Source of the DNA: Macropodus opercularis
Taxonomy: Eukaryota; Chordata; Actinopteri; Anabantiformes; Osphronemidae
Direction of reading: 5' to 3'
Assembly: GCA_030770545.1 (NCBI GenBank)
Contig: CM061100.1
Location: 4,595,501 to 4,659,500, forward strand
Length of the DNA: 64,000 nucleotides
A program made the position numbers and the translations under genes. Every line of letters starts with the position of its first letter. Position 1 is the stretch's first letter. Shown in pieces: positions 13,930-26,391 of the stretch. Under the pieces are notes generated by a model that was not told the origin of the DNA, did no database searches, and saw only the letters and a list, made by a program, of their open reading frames with translations.

Positions 13930-15500
13930 CCAGAAAGTATGAAGGTGTTTGAATGATGGAGAAGGAGACAAAGGGAGAACAGCGAGAACACAAGAAAAGA
14001 AATTCACCACCCTCTGGGAATCTACAGGCCAAGCTGTGTCGTAAAGCCTGAGGTTCAGTCCATTATAATACAAATGATTAACTAAAAATAAAAACCTAGT
14101 CATCCTACTGAAGGGCAAACAGCACTGTCAAATGTTTCCCGCCAGCTTGTTGGACAGTAATTAACAGCTTACCGCTGCAATGACCCGAAAATATTTAAAA
14201 AGATCTAGGATGTCCTGTCTCCCTGATAACTGTTTAGATAAATTATGTAGAAACGTTTCCCCAACAAAACCAGTGTTCATTTTTACACCTTTTTCACATG
14301 GTCACAAGCCACAATAAATGTTAAAATGCTGAATATTTGTGACGTAATGTTGACTTCTTTCTCTGTTTGCTATAAATTGAGACAGTTTAGTCTCTGAACA
14401 TGTACTTAAATAATCCACCAAGTCTAGATTTTTTGTATGTGTGTTTGGCTTCATTATCACATTTAGATGGATTTCTCTTGGTGTTGTTACAAGGCAAGTA
14501 ACCTTCATATATCTTGACCTGTTGATTTGTCCTCATCCAGACTTTATTTATTATAGCCTGTCTGAACATTTGCACATTTGCACAAATCATAATTTTAAAA
14601 TATTGAATTGCTGATTAAATCATTGTACAGAAACTCTGTTAAAATGTACTTCAAAGTGAGATAAATAAATAAACCGTACGCATTGAAGCTAAACTATGTT
14701 CATGTTAATTTATGTAAATCACACTGTTGCTAGTTGTTACCTCAGTATTGTTAAATGCATCCATATGCTTGAAGTTGTCATATCAAACCCTGGTGGCTTT
14801 ATAAGATGGTTGATGCGTCTCTCTTAAAACCATTAAACATATAAAGCTTAACAATCTGATTAATCCCATCTACAGTCAGTGTTGATGCAGCGAATAAAGA
14901 AATGGGTCTTAATTTAATTGGGCATTATCCAAACACTTGTTGGGGATGATTAAGCAGGACCGAAAGGAGGGAGGAAGGAATCCTCTACGTTTAGAGGTTC
15001 ACAGTAACCCAAGTTTAAATGGCTGTGGATTTGTAAAGTCTGGAGATTACTGTCTAATAGGATCAGTACAGCCAAGTTTGTCGGGCCTGTTTCTCTCGGT
15101 ATGAGGATAGCAGATGGAGATAGTTAACCAAAGGTTCTGGACATCAATGAGCACTAATCAAACAAAAACCAGGCGTGCACTTCACACAGCGATATGTTCA
15201 CTATCAGCGCGTAACGTCCATTCACACAGATGACCTTCACAACATCCACTCAATCAACATAGTTGTAACCGTTTTGAGAAACAGCAAAATCAAAGCAAAC
15301 AAAAGTAAAAGGTTCTCTGAGTCTTTTAACTTGAAGGGGCCAGATCAGAGGCCTTTAGCGTCTCTTCTCATCCCTAAACACATCGACTGAATGAAATACT
15401 ACACAGAACTTAAGCACCGTGCGTTGGTGCTGTGACGCATGGTCGAGTGACAGGAAGTTAGAAAAGTTGTGTTGTCTAGATAACTCTGCCCTGACGTTTT
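13930..15500. other. cplx4 3' UTR and cplx4-rax spacer
   Basis: Candidate poly(A) signals follow cplx4 (AATAAA near 14088 and 14313). The rest is AT-rich with no coding feature. A TAATCC-type Otx site lies near 14860 and others occur nearby, but clustering is clearer in the 15540-15770 element listed separately. Confidence 0.5.
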
Positions 15501-15539
15501 GTCGTGAATGAAGACAGCGCTCAGTTAGCATCTCTCTTT

Positions 15540-15770
15540 CTCTCCCTGTGCCCTCTCTCCTCTCAGGCAAACAAAGGATAAGGTCACCTTCTGTAATTAG
15601 GAAAAGCTAAATAGTTTTAGGGGTTTTAACTCTTTTGAGTAAAATAATGTAATCCCCTTAAGCAGGATTACCACACTGCTGTCAATCTTTGTTTGCTGTT
15701 AAGTGGTTATAGTCCAAAATTGTTATTGTTTGGGCTTTGTTGCCTTCTTTGGCTCAGCGCCTGTAGGAAA
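15540..15770 (+). promoter_or_regulatory. rax: Candidate Otx/Sox-bound rax enhancer
   Basis: An inverted pair of Otx-type homeodomain sites, TAATCC (15650-15655) and GGATTA (15665-15670), is followed by Sox-like ATTGTT/TTTGTT elements (15688-15740) and preceded by a TAATTA-like site near 15593. It lies 0.7-0.9 kb before the rax ATG. A conserved Rax enhancer bound jointly by Otx2 and Sox2 is established in vertebrates; that this is its counterpart is inference from the site content and position. Confidence 0.45.
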
Positions 15771-16278
15771 CAGGTTAGAGAAAGTGTGAATCATAATAAG
15801 CCCATTAATGCCTATAGATTACTTTTATTAAGCACACGTCAGTAGGGGTGGTAGTTTATATTTTGTTCAGTAAAACACAAGCCATTCTAATGAACTAGAA
15901 CTGATTCATTCATTTTTGCCAACAATATATTGACGCTTTGATTAAATATTAAGCTGTCATCTTGCAATCCATGTCCTCAGCAGAAATCCCGTAATTATGA
16001 TTTTGTTGTAACTTAATCTGTGGGACTAATCTTCCTCTTTTTTCACAGACTAACATGAACATGACATCTGGAGGAGTGGAAAGATGGTTTTAAGATTTAT
16101 GTAAGTAGGTTTAGAGCCAGCACTGACCGATGCACTTGAGATGGGGAGGAGTTACGGGAGCGGTGTTGCGCTTGTGTCTGCACGGGAGCAGCCAGTCACC
16201 CCTAAACCCAGCGGGACGTCCCCTCTCTGACGTGAGGCGGGGGTTGCCGTGTGAGCAGGGGGAACTTACAGCAGGCGC

Positions 16279-16286
16279 TTTAAAAG
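16279..16286 (+). promoter_or_regulatory. rax: Possible TATA-like element of rax
   Basis: TTTAAAAG sits in a GC-rich stretch about 170 bp before the rax ATG, a suitable spot for a core promoter with a leader of about 140 nt. No other core element supports it. Confidence 0.3.
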
Positions 16287-16454
16287 CCCCCTGCAAACAG
16301 GCTCCGCGACCACTGGGCACAACGCGGGCTCGACTGGTGCGTGACCTTTGCGCGCAACTTTTCCAAACACGTCTAAACTTTGCCAAACGCAAGAGCAGCG
16401 ATCATTTTCGAAAAGAGATTTGATTCTGACGCCTTTTCTTAACGTCGTCGACCA

Positions 16455-18056
16455 ATGTGGCTTCTCGGATCACCTTCCCAAGTGGTGATGATGGATGAGC
16501 GCCTGTCTCCCTCCACGCGCTCTGTGCAGAGTCCAGGAAACAACGCGGCCACAGTCCACAGCATAGACGCGATACTGGGATTTAAGGAGGACACCATCTT
16601 CCACAAATCTGCGTCTTTCAGCCTGACAGATAAGGTCAAAGATGCTGAGCGCAGCGGGAACGTAATTGTAAAGAAAAGTCACTACTCGGAAAGTTTTGAC
16701 AGTAAGTTGATTCTGTTGTCTCCAATTACAACATAATTCAAGTCCTTTACTTTAAGTTTACTAAGTTTCGGGTTTTTACTTTTTTTCCACAAGAAAATCA
16801 CCCAAACTCCTATTTGTCATCTGATAACATTTCCTCAATACTAGTAATTTATGAGAACATAATAAAGTGCTTTTATCTGAATGTAGCAGGACTTTATTAT
16901 AAGAAGCAGATTTAAACTTTGCTCACTCGTTTCTTCAGGTGTCGCTGAAGCCTCGGTTTGCCCGGACTCGCCGGACGCGGACGGGAAACTGTCCGATGAC
17001 GAAAACCCCAAAAAGAAACACCGTCGGAACCGAACCACGTTCACCACCTTCCAGCTACACGAACTGGAAAGAGCTTTCGAAAAGTCCCATTATCCGGACG
17101 TGTACAGCAGAGAGGAGCTGGCCCTGAAGGTCAACCTGCCCGAGGTCCGAGTGCAGGTACAGTCACAATTAGGTTTTTCCGTTTTCTGGCCTATAGATCT
17201 GCAGTAATGGCTTCTGCAGCTCCCGACACAAATATCCCGTAATATCTGCAATAAATGCAAAATTAGATAATGTTCTGAAAAATGGTTGAACTTAAAATTA
17301 CTCAAAGACGAGGTTAAAGTAGATAATTATTCATAAATGTTTACCTACATACTCATTTAACTTTTTAAAATGTGTATAAATATTTGTCACAGCTTCCTAA
17401 AATTGTCTTTCGTTTAATCTTTTCTTCACATACAGTTATTGAATTTTAGAGGAAATATTCCGAGACCGGAAGCAGAAATCTTGACAGAACTGTGTCGTAG
17501 TCTCGCTGTTTGAATGTGTTCAGTGAATCGGGTCGTCACCTTTGACGGTTAACTTTTAGCATCGGTTGCCTCTGCCTACATAAATAAAAACTCTCCTCTG
17601 TCCTGTCAGGTGTGGTTTCAAAACAGACGAGCTAAGTGGCGTCGGCAGGAGAAGTTGGAAGTGAGCTCCATCAAACTCCAGGACACCTCCTCCTCTTTGC
17701 TCTCCTTCAGCCGCTCTCCCAGCAGTACCCTAGCCTCCGGTCTGCAGCTGGACTCCTGGCTCTCAACACCTCTGACCACCTCCACCTCCCTGCAGTCGCT
17801 CCCTGGCTTCATCGGTGGCTCGCAGGGCCTCCCGGGCACTTACACGCCTTCCCCCCCGTCTTCCATGCCATCTTCTCTGCCGGCCTCCTTCCTGAATTCC
17901 CCGGCGCTGGGACACAGCCCTCACCTGCCCCACATTGGCTCTATGTGCCCCCCACCCACTGCATACCAGTGCTCAGCTGATCCAAGGAACTCCAGTATTG
18001 CCTCGCTGAGGATGAAAGCGAAGGAACACATTCAGTCTATGGGAAAGACTTGGTGA
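16455..18056 (+). CDS. rax: Retinal homeobox protein Rax (teleost rx3-like)
   Basis: Three exons, 16455-16701, 16939-17156 and 17610-18056, give 303 aa. In order it has the octapeptide/eh1-like HSIDAILGF, the KKKHRRNRTTFTTFQLHELE homeodomain start split by an intron after EVRVQ, recognition helix VWFQNRRAKWRR, a Ser/Pro-rich region, and the C-terminal OAR motif (SSIASLRMKAKEHIQ). Gln at homeodomain position 50 marks the paired-like class. Rax specifies the eye field and retinal progenitors as a nuclear transcription factor. Teleosts have rx1, rx2 and rx3; the short length, the MDERLSPS N-terminus and the lman1/cplx4 neighbourhood favour rx3, but I could not align. The upstream ATG at 16455 was chosen as the first ATG of the open exon; MMDERLSPS 11 codons later is an alternative start. 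Confidence 0.95.
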
Positions 18057-19286
18057 TGCTGAGAGGGCGGACTCACAAGTGAACACTGTGCTTCACGCTG
18101 ATGGGATTGTAACATTACCAACATTTTAAAGCGTGAACTCTGACATCCAGGACTAGAGACATTACTCGTCTGTGACCGAAGCTGTGAAACCACTGAAAAA
18201 TACGGAATTACTGATAAACATAGTGTGTACAGTCCGATCCAAGCTAACAATCCATATCCGTATTAATTCTCCTGTTGTAAATGGAGTGACTCCTCTTTTC
18301 AGGTCCTTCGTCTCTGCTGGTGTTTGAACCCTTGTTCTCGTTTGCATCAGAGATTTATGAAATGTGGATCTTTCCTCAATACAATAAACCTTACATACAA
18401 AATCGAGCATAAATAATGACTTATTACGTTTTCATGGACTACCTGAACCATTTGAGTAAAAGTACTAGTAATCTCACAAACTCTCCGCTGGCGTCACAAG
18501 ACTCAGAGACGCATGTCGTCCTACACGTCCTCCTCCTGTTTCAGTGAACGGGTTTGTCCCTTACTTCCCCCTCATTAACTCTGCTAAACTTTATCCTATT
18601 CACCGCTGGGATTAGACTCATAATGACAAGGTGAAAGTGGCTTGTACCTCTTTTGTTCACCGATCATCCGTAGCTAATGTGTTAAGAGAACAGCACAGCG
18701 AACTTCCCTTTGGCCAAAAGAGGAAGATGTGTGTAAACGGTGTCAGAATGTTATACCAACAACTCCTGTCTGCTAATAGGCGCCATTATTACTGCCTTAA
18801 ATAGACTGTGGGAAGTGTGTGTAGCAGGTGTTTTTCTTCCAGAAGTCCATAGATTAACTATAAACTGCGTTGACAACGTATTTTCATGTGTTAATGTATT
18901 AACACTACCTCACAACTTCCACAATATGTGACAGAGGATGTTCTCAAAAGCAATAGCTTTGCACCATCTGGTGGCACAAACTGGTCACTGCAGGGTGGAT
19001 GTGATTACCATAACACAGGGGGTGTAATGTCTAATACAAATAAAGCATGATTAGACGTCTACAATGCAGTTACCACACTGTTACATTTATTTATTTATTT
19101 AGGTGTTTCCCACCTCGTGTAACACAGTCTGTAAAGTCAACACACATATTTCAATAACGTTGAACATTTCCAAATTACTTCGACGAATGGAGGCCACTGT
19201 TGGTGGTTCCAGTGTTTTCCTTCAGCAGAGAAACAGTAGTGTGAATATATTATTAGAGGACACGTGTTGAGTGGAGACCGATGCTT
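18057..19286. other. rax-grp convergent spacer and 3' UTRs
   Basis: A poly(A) signal for rax (AATAAA near 18382) lies 330 bp after its stop. AATAAA on the minus strand near 19089-19101 could serve grp. A CTCF-like site is at 18961-18974. No gene is visible. Confidence 0.5.
18961..18974 (-). promoter_or_regulatory. CTCF-like motif
   Basis: On the minus strand CCACCAGATGGTGC fits the CCASYAGRKGGCRS core at 13 of 14 positions. It lies between the convergent genes rax and grp. Sequence match only; occupancy is unknown. Confidence 0.35.
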
Positions 19287-20058
19287 TCAGGTGGAGTCAC
19301 TGTCTTGGAGTTCAATGGCCAGAAGCAGCAGGTCTGACATCTACAAAACAGTAAAATAAATAGCACAGACAACCTCGACTGCAGAAACACAGGTACCACT
19401 GAGACAAGGCATCCATCCCACTGACTGACCTCTCTGAGATATTTGTCTCTGTTCTCCTCTCTCCAGCTGCTGCCCAGGCGAGAAAGGCTCTGTGCGGTTT
19501 GTGGCTTCGCCTGTTGTCGGTTCTTCTGTTGCACCAGCTGCTGGTAGAGGTGCAGCTCTGTGACCCCAGCTGTTTCTGGGGGAGTGAGGTAGTCACTAAG
19601 ACGCGTCTGCTGCGCTTCAGGCGGGCTCTCGATGCTCTTCTTTCCCATCAAATGCCCTGTGATGACGATGGACATAACAGAAATACAGAAACTACTGCGA
19701 TACTGCTTTTGTTTTACGGACTGTCCCGTCAGTAATAACAATAATCTAACAATCTAAGGCACCTGTTGCAAAAAAACATATTGTGCTCAAATATGCCGAA
19801 CTGGATGTTACACGCATTAAACCGTCTCTCTAGTTGTTTTTATATATCAAAGCTGAAGTTAATTTAATGCGTTATTCTGCATAAATTGCGTGGGCTTGTC
19901 TTACCCACTGCCCAGTGGTTTCCGCGTGGATACATCTTCCCAACAACCGCTGCAGGACTCTCCAAGCAGTGCAACAAAAACGGGAAAGTAGCCAGAAACA
20001 CCACCGCTGGCCACACCGGTCTGCAAGTCCTTGGGTAACACACGCACACTCCGCGCAT
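19287..20058 (-). CDS. grp: Gastrin-releasing peptide (bombesin-like) precursor
   Basis: Three exons on the minus strand, 20058-19905, 19656-19430 and 19340-19287, join to 144 aa. A signal peptide (AVVFLATFPFLLHC) precedes KMYPRGNHWAVG, which is completed across the intron to GHLM-GKKS. NHWAVGHLM is the bombesin-family pharmacophore; the following Gly donates the C-terminal amide and KK is the cleavage site. The intron splitting the active decapeptide is a family trait. Exon 3 encodes SDLLLLAIELQDSDST, a short helical prohormone tail. The secreted peptide activates GRPR, stimulating gut hormone release, appetite control and itch signalling. It sits tail-to-tail with rax, as in human. The exon 2 donor is GTCAGT, weaker than the others. 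Confidence 0.95.
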
Positions 20059-20381
20059 GTTGTCAGAAAAGATCAGCGCTGAACAGCAGAATATTAATCC
20101 GCAAACGCAGCTTATCAGCTCGATTTTAAATTAGAAAGTCTCCACCATAGTCGACAGTCGCGGCGGGGAAACGACGCCCAGGTGCAGAAGCGCTGAAGTT
20201 GGACTGGACGGAGGCAGTGGCCAAAGTTAAAGGCTCCTCCTGATCCAGCTGTGCGTCAGCGGGTGCTTTTCAAAGTACCACGGTGCCGGTGCCAGGACGA
20301 AGAACCGATCACGATAATTATCATCTACGTCCCGTAATTATCACAGGTCTCTATTGTTTGCAGCAGGCTGCAGGAGGTGTG

Positions 20382-20530
20382 GACGTCATTAAACGGTGAT
20401 GGACAGGCCTTCTGAGTCACCGCTCCCCAGTCAACAAGGAGGAAACTTCTACAGCCACTGACGAAGGAATAACTCACAGGAAAAACTCACTTTCACTCCG
20501 GGTGGTGTCTTAATCAGCAAACGACGTCAT
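20382..20530 (-). promoter_or_regulatory. grp: Pair of CRE-like sites upstream of grp
   Basis: AATGACGTC occurs twice on the minus strand (20382-20390 and 20523-20530), followed by a CACGTG E-box at 20537-20542. They lie 330-480 bp upstream of the grp start codon. cAMP control of neuropeptide genes through such sites is common; here it is inferred. Confidence 0.35.
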
Positions 20531-20559
20531 TATCAGCACGTGTGCGCACTCTGCATTAT

Positions 20560-23500
20560 ACAGTATATGCCCGGTTATTATGGGGTTAGTATTTCTGTGG
20601 CTTTAACACGCAAGAAGCATTTTAGTGTTAGCTGGTTGAAGCGGCCCTAAGTGGAATATTTATCAAGTTTTCCGTGTTTACACCATATTAAACTTGGGTT
20701 GAAGCCTATAGTGAGTCCAGAGGGGAGGTAGGTCCCAAACAGACCATGTCATCGCTGTCATTCCAAACACTGAAAACTCCTCTAAATTATTTTGCATTTG
20801 TTCACAGCACAGATTCCCACTGGCATGTAGTGGCGTTAAATCTATGTGTTTTTTTAACTTAAGTTGTTGAACAAGGTCAGAATTAAAAAAGAGACGATCG
20901 AGAGGTTGGCGCCTTGATGCCAGACTAAACGCCATGAACGTCAGCGAACAGCTGCCCACTTACAGGAATTCAACAATGCAGCATGTGTCCATTTGCTGTG
21001 GACCATCAACATCATTTACTGGTGCAGGTTATTAGTGTTTATATCTTTGGAAAAGTCAACAAAGTGAAATAGATGGTTCCCGAACGCGCTCAATCATCCA
21101 TGCACGCTACTGTGTGAAATGCTCATACCTGACTGATCCCTTTCATGACGGTATTGACACACAGATTGCAGGAGGGAGGGAGTCAGTAAGGACAGATAAG
21201 GAGACAATACACTCGCCTGTGTGTGTTTGTGGCCAAGTAACATTTCATGTTGAAAAGGTTGAAAGTTTCCTCTGGGTATCGTCAGCTCACAACCCCACGC
21301 ACATCAGAGCAGGACGTTAGAGAGTTTCTCTGGCTCGTAATGCATCATATTTTTGTCCAAGCTTGACCTTAACAAGAGAGGATGAGTCACCTATGGCTGA
21401 ATGGCCGCAACAGGTTGGATGCAGAGAAGTGTCCTCTGTAATATCCGTTGGTTTACTTTTATGTGACAGGGCAGGATCCACCTTAGGATGGTTTACCCAG
21501 GAAATGTCTTGGGAACTCACCAAGTTCCTTTCATAAAATAAATGGTAAATGTCCTAATAAACAGATGAATTTAGTTGCTTTTGTGAACATTATTCACAAC
21601 AACAGCTCCGCTGTAAGATTTTATCATTCAAAAAAAGTTAAAGCAATAAATGTATGAGCTGATACTGAGAGGCCAGAAGGTTTTAGTCCTTCACCCACTC
21701 ATTCGTCAGTTCGCCAACAGCCGCCCGTGTATGAGAGCCTGCTCTTTATTACCAGCATGAACAATGAAATCATTTCTGGCCAAGCAATTAAACCTAATTA
21801 GTATTAAAGTTTCTATAGGTGTGATTAGGTCTTGTGAGGTGGTAGTTCAACCACAGGAAAAGAATGTTATACATCATATATTTTGTACCAATAAAGTGAG
21901 CATGGAGAGTTTTATAACCTGATTTCAAGACAGTAGCCAGCAGTTATTAACTGCATGGATTTTCCAGATGTGCTCTACTAGGTCTGTTAATCATCTTTAA
22001 CGCGAGATTCTAGGACGAGAATTAAAAGGCAAAAAAGTTGTGCATAACACTTCTGTGTTCAAATCCTGTTGGATTATGTTGTTGTTTGGGATTACAGACA
22101 GCAGATGGCGCTGTGGGAACATTCAGCCGGTTTCATTTCATGACAACACATGTTTTGTGAAGAAAGACCAGTTGGACCAAACGGCCGCTACCTTTATCAC
22201 TGCATAAAAGCATCGTTTCATGTTAAAAGGCCTCTTCTGGCTATTTTGACCTATTTCATAAGTGGACAAAATCTCATGTTGAAAGTCTTTTATATTTTGG
22301 TAAGTGAAGATAACGTTCTGGCTATTTTCTGTTCACACCAATTACTCTTTTTAAATGTCACGTGAGACATTAACTGATGGTGGTGTCATGACTGTAATAA
22401 TAGTGGCATTATGAAAACTACAAATGGCCATTTAACGGAGGCCATTCAGCTACAGAGTGTCCATTAAAATGATCACTTTACCATTATGAGGTCTTTTCTT
22501 TTCACAGATCACCTGGCAGCTACGCAGACACAGACCACGACACAAACCTAGTGCCTCACTTCCACATTACTGCATAACAAAGACAACGTTTTGTATAAGG
22601 TTTAGGTCCTTAGAGAATATGACAATGCAAATGTAAATGATAAAATGTTCCTGCTCGGAAGTGATAAAACCAAACATGCTTATCTTAAAACAGGATGCCA
22701 AGCTTTGCTGCTTGTAGCCGGGATGAATGGAGGCTGTGTGACGTCATGCGACTGGGAGTCTGTCAGGGGAGGGCGGAACGGCAACCTCAGCCTGCTTTCC
22801 TGCACTGAATCTGTCACACTGGAGAGAGGCAGGAGTCACCATGAGGGCCTGTCATCATATACATGCACAGATCCAACTGCCTCGCAGTGTCTGAAGGCTG
22901 TTTGTGGTGTCCGATGAATAAATGTTCTTTACATAATTACGGCTAATTAGCGTGCTCTGCAGCCTTCATGCCTGCCTTTGAAAGATGTGCCAGATGTATC
23001 AAGGACTGGTATCAGGCCAAAGACAGACAGCCTTATTCTACTGAAAGCCTCTCTCTGCAGTCTCCCAGGTAGGTTATGAAATGCCAAATTTGATCATGTT
23101 CTACTTATTAAATCATCTATGTCATATACTGCAATATGAAGTTTGCTTGCCTTGTTATTATTGTGTAATACTCCATCTGTGCACTGCATCAATAATCCAA
23201 CCAGCACAATAGTAATCAAACCGTTTTAAAGGTGTAGAACAGATTCTGTGATACTATATTACTTGTATTACATCGCAGGTTTGATCTTGACACCTTAGAC
23301 TGCATGACCTTGGCATATGCTGCATGCAGATTGACAGCCAGGCCTACCCGAGAGCCTTAGCTAATTAAATATAATTTTATTAGCATGAATTTACATTCAT
23401 CTCTGATGTGAGATGCGAGAACTAGTTCATCAGCAGAATCTCTGTGAATATTTTCCACAATATGAATTTAGTCACTTTTATAAGGCTTCTGTGCTCTTTG

Positions 23501-26390
23501 TTTCCCTTTCTTCCTCTCCATCTCCCCCACCTTCCTTTGCCTCTATCTTCCTCCCTCTCTCTCTCTCTCTCCTTTCTCTGCACCAGCTGCTGCTACTGCT
23601 GCTCCGGATCCAGAGTGGAGAGTCCCCTCACCCCCCTGCACAGACAGAGACAAAAGGCCTGATTCGTCTGCTGAACACTGCCCCCTCTCTCCATCCGTCC
23701 CTTCATGCAGTGCCGTAGTGGCGGCGGGGTTTTTCAGGAGAAAACGAGGCCTGGACTAGGACTAACATCTAGGACTGACCCAGTGAAGGAGAGAGGGGGA
23801 GGGGAGGATGAGGATGGGGGCTGGAATGGTTACTGAGTGAAGGCAGGTGCTGAGGCCTCTACAGGAAGACCCTTTTTCCTGATTATCTCTCAGAGTGGGA
23901 AAATAAACTCACAAGGGTAGGGTTCCTTTTATATATGCATGAATGTGCATGCTTCTGTGTCTATATGTGGCGCCATGTTTGGGGGCAGGAGGGCATGTGT
24001 GCGATAGCAGCCTGGGGAGGCATGCGCATGAATGGCCTGTGTTTGCTTTGGATTTCGAGCGTGATGCTGCCAGCATGTAAGCCTGAGTTTCCAGAGACAC
24101 CACTAGTGTGTATAGGCGGTTAAATAAAGGCCAGGGTACCAGACACGAAGGTTTCCTCAGCCACCATCATCTTAATTACCGTTGTCCTGTTGTATTTTTG
24201 TAAGATATCTGTGCTGCTTTCATGATGTCTCCACTCGTCTTTCTTTGCTTTATTTGACTAAATATAAACCAGCATTTTGCAGTCCGGCGGTAAGCATTAC
24301 AGTGATTCCTAAGAGGTGGGCACACTGCTGCTTCCTGTGTGTCTCTGAGGCCGTACTGCACCACAGGGCTTTATGTTGGGTGACCAGAACCAGTTGAAAC
24401 TGGTTTGAGGCAGACGAAGGGCTGACAGGAACAATGCCGCCTCTGTGCTACTCTGAGGGAAAGAGATAGTCCAGGCTGCTCCATGGCAGGCCCTCACAGC
24501 TCAGCTGCAGAGGCACATACCCTGCTGCTGGCTGGATGTAGGGGGGCTGTGCAGCGTGTCCCACGGCGATGGTAGCAGGGGGTTTGGGGAAGGGAAGAGG
24601 GCAGGGGACATGGCAGCCTGGGGGTCTGCATCGGCAGCCAGCATCCTGCCTCATACACACACAAACACAGGAGCAAATGATCCGTCTGTTTTTATGTCTG
24701 TGCTGCTAGTGGTGCAGAGAGTAACTCACGGGGATCCTTACCAGGACCATTACCACTCATCAGATCCCTGGATGTAACCCGACCCTGTATTCTGGGCCTT
24801 TGCTTGGTTGGGAAGGAACAGGACTTTTTTTTCAGGAAGGGTGGGGTGAATGGATTTTTTTGTGGGTTAGCAGTGTTTGTTGCAGGATGGAAGGAAGGAA
24901 GGAAGGAATGGAGGTTTGGCTAGTGGCTGGAGAGGGACGAGGCAAGAGGGTGAGGAGTGGCGGATTCACGTGCATGTTTCCACCATTGTCATTTTTCCTG
25001 TGACTGTGAGATTGTAGTCGTCTTCTACTGAATGTGTGTATTTGAGGTGTTAACAATGCATGTGTATTAAACTACTGTTGCTGGGAGGACTTGTGTGTTG
25101 TAAGTTTATTAATATTTGACAACGTTTAAGCTTCATTTATTTTCCACGTCAGGCTGCAACTAGCTCCTTCTTCCACCAGGGCTTTCTCTCTGCTGCAGCT
25201 TAACACAGCTCAGCAGCCATTTCTCCCCTCACTGCATTTCTCGGCTGATCTCTCCCTCCTTAACATGTCTTTCTTTCTGTCACATTTGTACCGTTACCTA
25301 AGCAGAATACCTTCCCCATCGAGTGGATTAAGAAGGGCTGTTCTTTGAAACCAGACGAGACTGAACGTTTTGGGTCTGAACGTGCAGAAATGGATCACAG
25401 AGCAGTACTGATTTACTGTAGCTACTAAAGCAGCTCCCAGCTGAGCTTTTTGTCCCCAACACACACGTGAATTTCTGTCCCATCATGTTTTATTTACAGT
25501 GGTCACTATTAAAAAAAGAAAGCTTGGTTTGTTTCTAAATAATAACATTAAAGACCCGTGTTTTTACACTTATAAAACAAGAACGTGTTAAATAAATAGG
25601 ATGTTATTATACCCATGAGGTTTATCTGCAACTTACCTTAACCTACAGTAAGGTCCCAACAAATGCTCAGCTGGTGCCAACTGCGCATCCTGTATGTATC
25701 TACTGTAGGCTGGTCTCACTTCCTTATGACAACTTGGCATTACTGTGATGCAGTTTTATCAGAAGACAGAGGCGTAAATGAACCACGAAGCACCAAACAG
25801 CAGCGAAAAAGGCCCGGTTAACACGTTTTCTGTGTTTGTGACCAGTGGTGCCCCAAGTGGAGGCAAATCAAACTGCACTTTAACGCTCGGCTGACAAATC
25901 TTTAAATGCTCCAAACCAACCACACATCAAGATCAAAATAAAAGCATATTAAAACCTTTTGAAATCATCATGTGTGTCTTTAACTTAACATTTATCATTA
26001 CATCGCTACTTCAAAATGTCATTGCATGCAAAGCTACACATTTTTGCATATCATTATTAAAGGTTAGGCCCTACATCATTATTTTAGTTATTCCTAAATA
26101 ATCACATTAATCATAATACAAACCATCATCAACTGTGCTCTTGAGAAGACACGAACAATATAATTCTATATTTAGGTACACTCTGAACGGATATTTAAAA
26201 ATAGTCAGAATAAAAAACTTTTGACAATATCTCGTCAAGATGCAAACTATTGCATGAATATAAAGAATTAAGTCTTAACTGGAATATCCGTTAAGACAGT
26301 TAGTAGCTTACCCAGTTCTTTACATGATTACCTATTCCCCCTTTTTTTTTTATTCACCAGGTAAAGCCCTTATCAGTATAAGAGCAGAAC
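20560..26390. other. grp-znf532 non-coding interval
   Basis: Almost 6 kb without a recognisable coding exon. SEC11C, expected here from human order, was not found. Contents: a CTCF-like site (22098-22111), an AT-rich homeodomain-site-rich stretch (22915-23400), a CT-rich tract (23500-23580), a GGAA tract (24889-24909), and an acceptor-like sequence just before the znf532 start. Non-coding 5' exons of znf532 probably lie here but cannot be placed. Confidence 0.5.
22098..22111 (+). promoter_or_regulatory. CTCF-like motif
   Basis: ACAGCAGATGGCGC fits CCASYAGRKGGCRS at 13 of 14 positions. It lies in the grp-znf532 interval in the orientation opposite to the 18961 site, so the pair diverge around grp. 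Sequence match only. Confidence 0.35.
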
Positions 26391-26391
26391 C

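Noticed and set aside
19253..19741. Single 162-codon minus-strand protein
   Set aside because: Only the central part is real: it is grp exon 2, and the rest reads through its intron. The true gene has exons on both sides.
22055..22070. GTTCAAATCC as a tRNA B box
   Set aside because: No A box or cloverleaf-forming sequence lies upstream.
20560..26390. SEC11C between grp and znf532
   Set aside because: I searched the translations on both strands for signal-peptidase sequence and found none.
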